Shown one piece after another: positions 40,501 through 48,884 of a stretch of 64,000 nucleotides of DNA (position 1 is its first letter; every line of letters starts with the position of its first letter). Source of the stretch: CAZEHS01 sp964649745 (lineage in GTDB: Bacteria; Bacillota; Clostridia; Peptostreptococcales; Acidaminobacteraceae); NCBI GenBank assembly GCA_964649745.1, contig CAZYQI010000001.1:173458-237457 (forward strand), read 5' to 3'. Both the position numbers and the translations under genes were made by a program. The notes below the pieces were generated by a model. The model saw only the letters and a list, made by a program, of their open reading frames with translations. It searched no databases and was not told the origin of the DNA.

Positions 40501-42899
40501 GTTTTTTCCTCCGTGAGAATTTTAACGGCTGCGGCAACCAGTCCCGGTATGGTGTGGGGGCTGGCCTCCTTATTCACTGTAAGCCCCAGCTCCCGCATGG
40601 TTTCAGATGTGACCGGCCCTATGGAAATCATTTTTGTGTTTTTCATGGCCTCCAACACCTCCGCCCCTGCCATCCTCACAAAATGGCGCACTGTGGATGA
40701 GCTGGCAAAGGTAATAAATTCCGGAGGTGCCCCAATCAGCGATGCCCGGATCTCATCCGGCATGGTTTCCTGTTCCGTGGTATAGATCGGAATCTCATCC
40801 ACCTGACATTGCTGGGAAAGCCTCGCCTTCAAGACCATTCTGGCCTCTTTGGCTCTGGGCATAAGAATTCTGTCACCGGGAAGGACTAGGGATTCCAAGG
40901 CGTTGGCCAGGGATTCCGCCACATACTCCTCCGGAAGCACATCCGGAACAAGGCCGAATTTTTCCAGTGATTGGGCCGTGCCCTCGCCGATAACGGCGAT
41001 CTTCACATGCCCCAGAGGCCGCACATCCCGGTACCGCTCCATAAACACCTCGAAAAAGATATTTACGGCATTAACGCTGGTGAACACCAGCCAAGTATAA
41101 GAACGAATATCCACTACCGCTTTCTTAAGGGCATCTCTTTCCTGTGGCACAATGCGGATGGCCGGAATTTCAATCACCTGGGCCCCTTGAGCCTCAAGCC
41201 GCTCTGTCAATTGACTGCTTTGGGTCCGTGACCGTGTAACCACCCCTGTGGTCCCGAAAAGCGGCCGGGATTCAAAAAAGGAAAGCTGTTCCCGAAGGGT
41301 TACCACCGGCCCCACCGTGATAATGCAGGGGGATCCCACCCCTTCGGCTTCAGCCAGTGACACCAGTGTTTCCAAAGTGCCGACTACGGTTTTCTGTTTC
41401 GGTGTGGTCCCCCACTGTACAATGGCGCCGGGGGTCTCCGGAGCTTTGCCGTTGGCGATGAGCTGGGAGGTGATTTCAGGGAGGGCAGCCCGACCCATGA
41501 GAAATATCAGGGTGCCGTCCAGTTTGGCAATGACGTCCCAGTCCTTGCGTCCCTCGTCGCCTTTCATATGTGCGGTGAATACATGAAAGGAGGTGGCGAC
41601 GTCTCGGTGGGTTGCGGGAATTCCGGCATAGGCAAGGGCCGCAATGGCCGATGTGATTCCAGGCACCTCTTCAAAGGCAATACCCGCCGCCGCCAGCTCC
41701 AGGGCCTCTTCACCGCCCCGGCCGAACACATAGGGATCTCCTCCCTTGAGCCGTACCACAATCTTGCCCTCACTGGCCTTCTGTATCAGTATTCGGTTGA
41801 TTTCACTTTGCTGCAGTGTATGGTCGCTGGACTGCTTTCCCGCATATATCTTTTCACAGCCTTCCGGAACCCAGTGCAGCATCTCCGGTGTTCCAAGGCG
41901 GTCATAAACCAGTACCTCTGCACGCTCAAGAATGGCCTTCCCTTTAAGGGTCATCAACCCGGCATCCCCGGGGCCTGCTCCTACCAGATAGACCTTCCCC
42001 TTCCTGGCTCTCACTTCTGCCAGAATATCCTCCGCCAGTCGAACTCCCAGTTTTTCGGGCTCATTCGCCGGCCCCGTGGCCGTCCGCTTCACCAAAACAC
42101 TGCCATCATCGGTGCCGAAAAGCCCTGTCAGAGTCATCGTGATACCGTCACAGGTGGCATATGCTCCCACCGGAGCATGGCACCCTCCATGGGTTGCAGC
42201 CAGAAAGCTGCGTTCTGCCTGAACCGTGTCACAGGAGGAACGGTGAACAATTCGGTCCAACAACGCCTTAACCTGAAAATCGCCTTCCCTGTATTGCAGG
42301 GCCAACGCTCCCTGGCCCGCAGCAGGGACAAAGATCTCGGGGTCCAGGTATTCTGCTATCCGGTTCTTATGTCCTGCGCGGATAAGTCCTGCCGCAGCCA
42401 ATACAATGCCGTGAAGCTTCTCCGATTCTATTTTGTTCATGCGGGTTTCAATATTGCCCCGGATATCAACGATCTTCAGATCGGGCCGAAGGGAAAGCAG
42501 TTGATATTTTCGCCGCTTGCTTCCGGTGCCGATCACCGCTCCGACGGGCAGATCGCTGAATCCCTTATAGCCCTCCCGGAGCACAAGCACATCCCGGGGA
42601 TCCTCACGCATGGGAATATCACTGAAGCATAATCCGGGGGTTAGCTCCGAGGGCATATCCTTAAGACTGTGGACGGCGAAGTCAACGGTACCGTCCAGGA
42701 GTGCACTTTCAATTTCCTTAACAAACAGGCCCTTATCCCCGATTTTATCCAGCGCGATGTCCAGGATCTTATCTCCAAGGGTTTTAACCACTATACATTC
42801 CGTTTCAAGGCCTGGTACCGAAGCTTCCAACTGCTTCGCCACCCATTGGGTCTGAACACGGGCCAGAACACTCCCTCGGGTCCCTATCTTAATCTTCAT
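40488..42899 (-). CDS. Triple fusion: hydroxymethylbilane synthase + uroporphyrinogen-III C-methyltransferase + uroporphyrinogen-III synthase
   Basis: One uninterrupted 803-residue chain with three enzymes of the route to precorrin-2. Residues 1-300 are HemC: IGTRGSVLARVQTQWVAKQL, catalytic D81 in VHSLKDMP, and cofactor-attaching C240 in THGGCHAPVGA. Residues 301-545 are CobA/SUMT: YLVGAGPGDAGLMTLKG, VYDRLGTPEML, RLKGGDPYVFGRGGEEA and VPGITSAIAALAYAGIPATH, all SAM-binding or active-site segments. Residues about 548-803 are HemD, with VVTRSRTQSSQL, PAIRIVPQE, FTSVNAVNIFFE and FASSSTVRHF. CobA-HemD fusions are well known in Firmicutes; adding HemC on the same chain is rarer. Start follows AAAGGAGATTGGACT and overlaps the sirC stop. 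Confidence 0.95.
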   Translation of the reverse strand: MKIKIGTRGSVLARVQTQWVAKQLEASVPGLETECIVVKTLGDKILDIALDKIGDKGLFVKEIESALLDGTVDFAVHSLKDMPSELTPGLCFSDIPMREDPRDVLVLREGYKGFSDLPVGAVIGTGSKRRKYQLLSLRPDLKIVDIRGNIETRMNKIESEKLHGIVLAAAGLIRAGHKNRIAEYLDPEIFVPAAGQGALALQYREGDFQVKALLDRIVHRSSCDTVQAERSFLAATHGGCHAPVGAYATCDGITMTLTGLFGTDDGSVLVKRTATGPANEPEKLGVRLAEDILAEVRARKGKVYLVGAGPGDAGLMTLKGKAILERAEVLVYDRLGTPEMLHWVPEGCEKIYAGKQSSDHTLQQSEINRILIQKASEGKIVVRLKGGDPYVFGRGGEEALELAAAGIAFEEVPGITSAIAALAYAGIPATHRDVATSFHVFTAHMKGDEGRKDWDVIAKLDGTLIFLMGRAALPEITSQLIANGKAPETPGAIVQWGTTPKQKTVVGTLETLVSLAEAEGVGSPCIITVGPVVTLREQLSFFESRPLFGTTGVVTRSRTQSSQLTERLEAQGAQVIEIPAIRIVPQERDALKKAVVDIRSYTWLVFTSVNAVNIFFEVFMERYRDVRPLGHVKIAVIGEGTAQSLEKFGLVPDVLPEEYVAESLANALESLVLPGDRILMPRAKEARMVLKARLSQQCQVDEIPIYTTEQETMPDEIRASLIGAPPEFITFASSSTVRHFVRMAGAEVLEAMKNTKMISIGPVTSETMRELGLTVNKEASPHTIPGLVAAAVKILTEEKTCTP

Positions 42900-43482
42900 A
42901 GTCCAATCTCCTTTTGCTGAGCTCTTCGAGGCTGCAAGTGCTCAGTTCCCTCATTTGCTCTATTCGATTAGCCGGATTCGGCTCGTTTTTCTTCAAGGCA
43001 TTTCTGATCTCGCCTAACAGTCGGATGCGTTCCGGCCATTGATTTTCATTCAGTGTTCCCATCAGTTCTTCCAGAATTTCCGCACCGGCCGCAGGACTTG
43101 CACCCCCGGTAAACACAGAGACCATTATATCACCGACGGATCCTGATCGTTGAAAACAAAGTGAACCTTCCTGCCCATCACCTGCATTGAGCACTGGAAT
43201 ACCGCGGATATCCGCCTCTTCTTTAATCTGCTGATTGAGCGCCCCATCGTCGGTGGCGGCAATGACCAGCGTCATCCCGTCCATCTGGTCGGCCGCATAC
43301 CGACCGCATATCCAGGTGGGCTCCGGATTCAGCTCAGAAAATCCCACCGGCTCCTCAGGGCATACCACCAGGCTTCGTACACCGTAACGACACAGGGTAC
43401 TCACTTTCATGTATGCCGCCCGGCCGCCTCCGAATACGACAGGTTTCATATGGTCAGATCGGATAAGTACTGGAATCCACAT
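42889..43482 (-). CDS. Precorrin-2 dehydrogenase (SirC/CysG N-terminal type)
   Basis: A 197-residue NAD-dependent enzyme that oxidises precorrin-2 to sirohydrochlorin, the branch towards siroheme and anaerobic B12. The nucleotide loop is VVFGGGRAAYMKVSTLCRYG, a variant of GGGxVAxxK; TLVIAATDDGALNQQI and PVLNAGDGQEGSLCFQ (usually NVVDxPExCxF) and the later ISVSTGGxSP-like FTGGASPAAG are family features. Whether it also inserts metal is unknown. The frame starts right after the hemA stop with GGAGGGACTAA as site. It ends inside the start of the triple-fusion gene (11-base overlap). Confidence 0.85.
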   Translation of the reverse strand: MWIPVLIRSDHMKPVVFGGGRAAYMKVSTLCRYGVRSLVVCPEEPVGFSELNPEPTWICGRYAADQMDGMTLVIAATDDGALNQQIKEEADIRGIPVLNAGDGQEGSLCFQRSGSVGDIMVSVFTGGASPAAGAEILEELMGTLNENQWPERIRLLGEIRNALKKNEPNPANRIEQMRELSTCSLEELSKRRLDYED

Positions 43483-44733
43483 TTAGTCCCTCCTGAGCTG
43501 AAACAGGTCTTCAACCGCACGGGTATATTGGGTGATTTCCGCTTCGTCCTTCAAAGATTTCAGCTTGATAATCGGTTCCCGAATCATTCGTTTCAGGGCG
43601 GAACTGATCATTTTTTCCATCAGCCTGCGCTCTCTGCCGTCCATGTGCAGCTTACGATTGAGGTAATCGAAGGTATCCAGTTCTATTTGTCTGCGAAGAG
43701 CGTTCAATGATACGATGGCCGGATCTGCCTTTACAGAATGCATCCAATCGCTGAACTCCAGGATATCCTCCTCAATCAGTTTCTGGGCCTCTAAGGCCAA
43801 TTCCCTGCGCCGTTTCTCGTTCTCTTCGCTGATACGCATCAGGCTGTCAACATTAAACAGGGTGGCGTTCGGCAGTGAGGCGATTTCGGGATCCACATCC
43901 TGGGGCACTGCCAGGTCCATAAAATATACCGTACCTGGCAGAAATGGCATTTCATTAAGCTTTATAACGCTGTGAGGAGAAGCGGTAGCCGTAATCACGA
44001 CATCCACCTCCGAAATCATACGGTACCGGTCTTCGTAAGGAATCATGCGAATATTCGGGAAATCGTGACACAGGTCGATAACCTTCTGATGGTTGCGGTT
44101 GGTCATATAAACCACTCCCGGCTCCGCTTCCATCACGTAATTCAGGGCCAATTGCCCCATCTTTCCCGTACCGACAATCAGGAACCGTTTATCTCTGAAG
44201 GTTCCCAGTCTTTCCAGAAGGAATTTCACACCAATGTAAGAGATTGACATGGGGTGCTCGGATAATTTCAGTTCTGTCTTAATCCGCTTTGAGGATGTGG
44301 CAGCATCGCGAAAAAGGCGGTTCAGTACTTTCTTGCTGCTGCCGATATCCATGGCCAGATTATGGGCGTCCTTCACCTGCCCCAGGATCTGATCTTCACC
44401 CAGAACAATGGAATCGAGTCCGCTGGCCACCGTCATCAGATGCCTGACAGCCTCGGTGCCGGTCTTTACATAAAGATGCTTTCTTATATCAGGCATCCCA
44501 AAAAATTCTTCAAAAAAGCGCTCTACTTCATCTATGTCTTCTTTGATCCGACTTTCACTGCCGCAGATGTATATTTCGTTTCGGCCGCAGGTTGCAAGGA
44601 TTACAGCCTCCCCGATGCCCATGTCCAAAAGAATGTTGATTGCCTCAATTTTTTGTGAATCGGTGTACGCCGCCCGGTTGCGGACGTTTATCGGTGCAGA
44701 ATCCTGGTTAAGACCAATTAAAGCAATTTGCAT
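43483..44733 (-). CDS. hemA: Glutamyl-tRNA reductase
   Basis: Reduces glutamyl-tRNA to glutamate-1-semialdehyde, the committed step of the C5 tetrapyrrole route. The 416-residue product has the catalytic cysteine in ILATCGRNEIY (about C50), SGLDSIVLGEDQILGQVK, the NADP loop FLIVGTGKMGQLALNY, and a C-terminal dimerisation helix bundle (DTFDYLNRKLHMDGRERRLMEK in part). RBS GGGAGAATAAAT. First gene of a five-gene operon hemA-sirC-hemC/cobA/hemD-hemB-hemL under a cobalamin riboswitch. Confidence 0.95.
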   Translation of the reverse strand: MQIALIGLNQDSAPINVRNRAAYTDSQKIEAINILLDMGIGEAVILATCGRNEIYICGSESRIKEDIDEVERFFEEFFGMPDIRKHLYVKTGTEAVRHLMTVASGLDSIVLGEDQILGQVKDAHNLAMDIGSSKKVLNRLFRDAATSSKRIKTELKLSEHPMSISYIGVKFLLERLGTFRDKRFLIVGTGKMGQLALNYVMEAEPGVVYMTNRNHQKVIDLCHDFPNIRMIPYEDRYRMISEVDVVITATASPHSVIKLNEMPFLPGTVYFMDLAVPQDVDPEIASLPNATLFNVDSLMRISEENEKRRRELALEAQKLIEEDILEFSDWMHSVKADPAIVSLNALRRQIELDTFDYLNRKLHMDGRERRLMEKMISSALKRMIREPIIKLKSLKDEAEITQYTRAVEDLFQLRRD

Positions 44734-44750
44734 ATTTATTCTCCCATAAT

Positions 44751-44777
44751 AAAAAAATCCTAACCAAGGTTAGGATT
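44751..44777 (-). terminator. Expression-platform terminator of the cobalamin riboswitch
   Basis: A ten-bp perfect stem AATCCTAACC/GGTTAGGATT with a two-base inner loop in the minus-strand RNA (the loop is probably wider in practice), followed by seven U, 18 bases upstream of the hemA ATG. Confidence 0.9.
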
Positions 44778-44785
44778 GTCAACGA

Positions 44786-44957
44786 ATGCTCGTCACCCGG
44801 CCCTCCGAGGTGAAACGGCGTCCTGGTATCCTGGCTCCAGCGTCATCCTAATGCCTGTCCTTCCCATGACATGGTCACAGTGGTTATACAGGGGTCGTCT
44901 GCTGTTACAGTAGCGGGGGCTGCTGAGGTATTGCACCTCATTCCCAGTACGAGTATT
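44786..44957 (-). ncRNA. Cobalamin riboswitch upstream of hemA
   Basis: Minus-strand leader RNA. A closing P1 helix forms from AUACUCGU (44957-44950) and ACGAGCAU (44793-44786). The B12 box is AGCCAGGAUACCAG (44836-44823). Upstream conserved parts are GGUGCAAUACCUCAGC..CCCGCUACUGU and CCACUGUGACC...AUGGGAAGG, in the order known for this class. It is followed by a terminator, so adenosylcobalamin binding should turn off hemA-sirC-hemC/cobA/hemD-hemB-hemL. A short reading frame over this region is an accident. Confidence 0.93.
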
Positions 44958-45000
44958 TAGTTCGTTTATTATTCTACCACGTTCTGAGGCAATTTGAAAT

Positions 45001-45303
45001 TCAGAAAATAAAGCTTTTGCCCATAATGTTGAATACACCCATCGTTATACCCAAAATCACAGCCAGTACGATAAAGATTGCCAGAAGGGCTCTGCTGAAA
45101 TTCTGCAGATTCTTGTTAATGCTGGCTGAAAAAGCCCAGAACAGGATCAACAGCAGGTTCACTCCCGGAACAAGGCAGGCTAGGATGGCCACCAGCCACT
45201 GTCCCACCGTCATCGGCGCATATTGATCACGAAATTTATAGCTATTCAGATACGCAGGCTCATAATCCAGCGGCTGTGTTTGAAAATCCTGATTTTGATT
45301 CAT
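45001..45303 (-). CDS. Small two-segment membrane protein
   Basis: A 100-residue protein with a polar, Tyr/Gln-rich N-terminal 30 residues (NQNQDFQTQPLDYEPAY) and two membrane segments (about 35-58 and 70-92). The text MTVGQWLVAILACLVPGVNLLLILFWAFS, here only partly quoted in the pattern VGQWL-LVPGVNLLLILFWAFS, resembles small Firmicute membrane proteins of unknown role. RBS GGAGGGTATCCC. It stands between the GAF gene and the riboswitch, in the same direction as both. Confidence 0.72.
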   Translation of the reverse strand: MNQNQDFQTQPLDYEPAYLNSYKFRDQYAPMTVGQWLVAILACLVPGVNLLLILFWAFSASINKNLQNFSRALLAIFIVLAVILGITMGVFNIMGKSFIF

Positions 45304-45340
45304 GGGATACCCTCCGACCGTAAAAATTCGACCGAGAGTA

Positions 45341-47161
45341 TTATATCAGTTTTACCTGTCTTATAAAATCATAAATATCAAGGATTTTCAGGGCGTTGTC
45401 GAACCCCATGGGTTCAACGTCATCTTCCATTGGGCTGAACAGCACGCCTTCAACCATATACGAGGGATACTCCGAAAATTGAGAAACATCGGTCCTTTCA
45501 AATGGCCTGACTGCCATCCGTTTATACCACACCCTAAAATCGATGGCATACAGCTCCCTGTTCTGAAGCTTTTCCTCAATGTCTTCCAACAGAAGCTGCT
45601 CTTGATTTTCAATGTAGCAGGACTGAACTCTTCTCGTTTCATTCATCTGGAATACGATGGGAGCCATGCTGTTGGATAGGGTGTCGATAAGTAAAATTTC
45701 TTCTTCTCGAAGGGCGTTTTCGGTCTGAAAAACCCCCAGATATCCAAGGGTCCCCTGATCTCCCAGGGCCAGCCGATCAATCCGTATGGGAGCGAGAATC
45801 ATACAATTCGCTTCATCTTCCTTATTTGGGCCGATTCCCCTTAAAAATTGCTCCACATTCCTCGCAGTAAAGTCGTAGGTCATACCCGTGTCATCCAATG
45901 CCTTTAGCTTCGGGCCTGGGCTTAGAGCAACGTCTTGGCATTCCGGCATCCCAACCTGACCCATTACCCTGAGTGCACCGTCCCGGTACAGGCAAATCAC
46001 GCTTTTCCGCACGCCGTAACCAATTTCAAGGCTTTTCATGGCAATGGCACAAAGCTCTTCTAGGGAATCGCAGCTGTTGATATTTCTTAAGATGCGGTTC
46101 ATCGACTCCATGGTTTCGAATTTTTTTTGTGCCGCTTCGCTTTGCCGGCTTACACTCTCAAAGAGCCTGGCGTTGACAATGGCAATATAGATGGAAGTGG
46201 CGATGGTTTCAATCAGCTCAAAAACCACCTGATCATATGCCCGCTCGCTAACCGGCGCACCGATACTGACAAAACCAAGAATCCTGTCCTTCATGAGCAT
46301 AACGATATATTGTGCTTTCAACGCCTTCAATGCCTCTACATCTTCAAAGATTGCAGCCAGCTCCGAACGGTCGTGCTCCAGGCTATAGACCACCCGGGTT
46401 GGAAGGGGCGCCTCCTGTTTCAGTTTGAATTCGCCATAGTAGGTTTGAAACGAGACGATATCCTGCCACCCTTTAATCACAATCCGGTCTCGAATGTCGT
46501 CATACAGTCCGAAGGCGGTAACTGAACTGGCCGTCAGTTCGCGGATGATATCGATGCATATCCCGTAAATCCTGTCCAGATTCAGTTCTGACAACAGGGT
46601 TCTTGAACAGTGATTGACAAAGAACAGATTGAATATCTTTTTATCCAGCTCGTAGTTCTTTTTTTCCAAATCAACGTAATTCACCGCATTTTCATAGGAA
46701 CGATTCATCAATTGCATCAGCGCTCCGGCCATGATAAGGGTTTCATCCGTAAAGGAACCATCCCTTCTCCCATTGGAGAAAATAAAGCCCACCAGCCGGT
46801 CTTTATTGATTTGCGGAATGACAATTTTGGCTGAAAATTTCTCCAGATCCGACTCTGAGAAATAATTTGCCTGCTCCGAGGTCATAATCCTGCCAAAGAG
46901 TGTGGCTGCCCGATGATGCTGCTCTGTTTCGGGGATTACCCAAGTGGATATACCATAGTTTTTCTCATATTTCATAACATAACTGCCGTTTTCCAAAATA
47001 AACAGGCAGGATTTATCAAAGCCAAGCGCCTGATGTACCAGCTCGAAGCCGTAATAGGAAAGCTGCTCAATGTGAAGACTCTGGCAAAAAAAATCCACAG
47101 CCTGAAGCAGCTTCATATAATTCATTTCCTGACCCCCAACGGCCCCTTGATCTCTTAACAT
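45341..47161 (-). CDS. Multi-GAF-domain protein without recognisable output domain
   Basis: A 606-residue soluble protein. The ATG at 47161 follows ACGGAGGGGTCG. At least two and probably three GAF-like modules are visible: about 15-165 (LHIEQLSYYGFELVHQALGFDKSCLFI...IPQINKDRLVGFIFSNGR), about 190-340 (LNLDRIYGICIDIIRELTASSVTAFGLYD...ILGFVSIGAPVSERAYDQVVFELIETIA), and about 365-545 (EELCAIAMKSLEIGYGVRKSVICLY...NCMILAPIRIDRLALGDQGTLGYLGVF). A coiled linker lies near 340-370. The last 60 residues are predicted helical and end DIYDFIRQVKLI. No kinase, GGDEF, HD or DNA-binding domain is found. It follows the FapA/DUF342 gene by 11 bases, so the two are probably cotranscribed. Confidence 0.75.
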   Translation of the reverse strand: MLRDQGAVGGQEMNYMKLLQAVDFFCQSLHIEQLSYYGFELVHQALGFDKSCLFILENGSYVMKYEKNYGISTWVIPETEQHHRAATLFGRIMTSEQANYFSESDLEKFSAKIVIPQINKDRLVGFIFSNGRRDGSFTDETLIMAGALMQLMNRSYENAVNYVDLEKKNYELDKKIFNLFFVNHCSRTLLSELNLDRIYGICIDIIRELTASSVTAFGLYDDIRDRIVIKGWQDIVSFQTYYGEFKLKQEAPLPTRVVYSLEHDRSELAAIFEDVEALKALKAQYIVMLMKDRILGFVSIGAPVSERAYDQVVFELIETIATSIYIAIVNARLFESVSRQSEAAQKKFETMESMNRILRNINSCDSLEELCAIAMKSLEIGYGVRKSVICLYRDGALRVMGQVGMPECQDVALSPGPKLKALDDTGMTYDFTARNVEQFLRGIGPNKEDEANCMILAPIRIDRLALGDQGTLGYLGVFQTENALREEEILLIDTLSNSMAPIVFQMNETRRVQSCYIENQEQLLLEDIEEKLQNRELYAIDFRVWYKRMAVRPFERTDVSQFSEYPSYMVEGVLFSPMEDDVEPMGFDNALKILDIYDFIRQVKLI

Positions 47162-47172
47162 CGACCCCTCCG

Positions 47173-48756
47173 TCAGTTATCCTCAAAATGCATATTCCGA
47201 TCCTTCACATAGAAAGATCCGGTCGTCAGTTCACGAACTTTTTTCTGCATATTCTTGATCTCCAGCATGGTTTTGGGATAAACGGCCTGAAGAACTTTTA
47301 CTTCCCCTTCACCCTTGGTCTTCAGAACCTCCTGCAGCTCTTCGATGCGTCCGTTCAGCACTTGCGCTTCATTTACGATTCCCTCATATTGGTTGGAAAG
47401 CATCTTGTATGTGGCGATTGCCCGTTCATCCAGCTTAGTCATGTGGGCTTCGAATATCTCCAACTGCCTGCGTACCCCGTCCGCTTCCTTAATCAGCTCA
47501 CGGTAACGGCCCAGTACGCTGTCCAATTCTTCCTTGATATCCAACCGTTCAAATCCCTTTACATTGACCAGGGTGCGCTTCTCGTATTTATTTCCTATGC
47601 TGCCGGTCACAACCTGGTGATCGGCGTGAATTTCACCGCCAATCAGCTTTCCGATCTGGGGATTGACGAATATCTTCTTGGCTTTCAAAACGCTGTCCAG
47701 GGCATACAGGCCCACATTGATGGATTGTCCGGCGGTAAGCTTCGCCTCATTGGCAAACTTCACATAGATGTTTTTTCCTGCAAGAATTTCAGCCATTCCC
47801 TTGCCGTTAACACCGCTCTTGACCAGAATACTGCCGTTTATTGACTCGATCCGTCCCACCGCGCCGATTCCCATCTCTCCATTGATGGTGATATCCCGTT
47901 CGGCAACCACATTGAAGCCGTCTTCAACGGTTCCCTCCACCGTAATGAACCCGTCAAATATGATATTGCCCGTTGAATAATCTACATTTCCACCAACAAT
48001 CAGATGATTATCCACCGTGATCTTCCCTTCACGATAGCGTACAGCCCCGTTCACTCTGGCCCGAAGCACTGTAAGGTTTCCCTCTTCCGTCTCTTCAACG
48101 GTTCGCGAGTCATATTTCAGCCGTTTGTCTCTTCCGTCCTTGGGCTTCAGGGGCTTGCCATTGACCGTTACTCCAGGATTTCCTTCCGTAGGCTTGGTTT
48201 TTTCCCCCAGCCAATCCCCTTTGAACACCTGATCGATGAGGTTCAGCTCATAGTGGTTTACAGAGCCGTCGGTTTTAACCACCGGCTTTTTTTCCTCCAT
48301 TTCAAACATCCTTACTGCCGCATCCACTCCGTGAACTGCAGGAATCCCTTCTGCCACAAGGGTTTTTTGTCCCGGAACAAAGGTCATGGTGAACACTTCC
48401 CGCAGGATTCCGTTTCGGATATCATTGGCATTCAGAAGTTCCACAATTTCACTGACCAGCCGCTCTCTCAATGCCTGTATTTCATCGGATGTCATGTTCA
48501 GTCTCACATAGGCTGCCATTTCATCCTTGCTGATTTCAAATTCAATTCGCTCGCGCCATACCCCTATCATAACGAGATTCTTATCCGCTGCCTGCAGCGC
48601 CTTGGAAAGAGCGCCGTATCCGGTAAGCTTAAAACGGGGGTGCAACTCTGTGATTTTGGAGAACTCCTTTATTTCATAGCCCGGCTGATCAACGACGATC
48701 ATGACACTGGCCTTGTCCAGACTGATTTTGAAATAGTCATTTGAGAAGATTTCCAC
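47173..48756 (-). CDS. FapA/DUF342-family protein
   Basis: A 527-residue soluble protein. The N-terminal 165 residues are alpha/beta with no clear family. From about 195 to 400 the text is the DUF342 beta-helix-like repeat core: RVNGAVRYREGKITVDNHLIVGG (in part), NVDYSTGNIIFDGFITVEGTVEDG, VVAERDITINGEMGIGAVGRIES, ILVKSGVNGKG and IGGEIHADHQVVTGSIG. The C-terminal part (about 410-515) is a long coiled coil (ELDSVLGRYRELIKEADGVRRQLEIFEAHM in pieces). DUF342 proteins are thought to act as polymer or flagellum-linked scaffolds and are named FapA in Vibrio, but no function is proven here. ATG at 48756 follows GGGAGGCGCAACGTGG-like sequence. Confidence 0.85.
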   Translation of the reverse strand: MEIFSNDYFKISLDKASVMIVVDQPGYEIKEFSKITELHPRFKLTGYGALSKALQAADKNLVMIGVWRERIEFEISKDEMAAYVRLNMTSDEIQALRERLVSEIVELLNANDIRNGILREVFTMTFVPGQKTLVAEGIPAVHGVDAAVRMFEMEEKKPVVKTDGSVNHYELNLIDQVFKGDWLGEKTKPTEGNPGVTVNGKPLKPKDGRDKRLKYDSRTVEETEEGNLTVLRARVNGAVRYREGKITVDNHLIVGGNVDYSTGNIIFDGFITVEGTVEDGFNVVAERDITINGEMGIGAVGRIESINGSILVKSGVNGKGMAEILAGKNIYVKFANEAKLTAGQSINVGLYALDSVLKAKKIFVNPQIGKLIGGEIHADHQVVTGSIGNKYEKRTLVNVKGFERLDIKEELDSVLGRYRELIKEADGVRRQLEIFEAHMTKLDERAIATYKMLSNQYEGIVNEAQVLNGRIEELQEVLKTKGEGEVKVLQAVYPKTMLEIKNMQKKVRELTTGSFYVKDRNMHFEDN

Positions 48757-48822
48757 GTTGCGCCTCCCGCATAACCCATATATATCCTTTTCTATTCGGG
48801 TTAAGTTTGCTTATTGTTTCTA

Positions 48823-48860
48823 CAAAAAAAGAAAAAACCCTTTATAACAAAGGATTTTTT
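48823..48860 (-). terminator. Terminator of the pduL-deoC unit
   Basis: Minus-strand stem AAAAAATCCTTT/AAAGGGTTTTTT around GTTAT, followed by CTTTTTTTG. It lies 25 bases after the deoC stop. Confidence 0.8.
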
Positions 48861-48884
48861 CGCTACATTGAGGATTTATTTTTC

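Noticed and set aside
41568..42632. 354-codon plus-strand frame
   Set aside because: Antisense to the fused hemC/cobA/hemD gene, whose motifs are complete; no ribosome site, and long antisense frames are common opposite genes of this composition.
44793..45038. 81-codon minus-strand frame
   Set aside because: It lies wholly over the cobalamin riboswitch aptamer and its promoter side; codons are not protein-like and there is no ribosome site.
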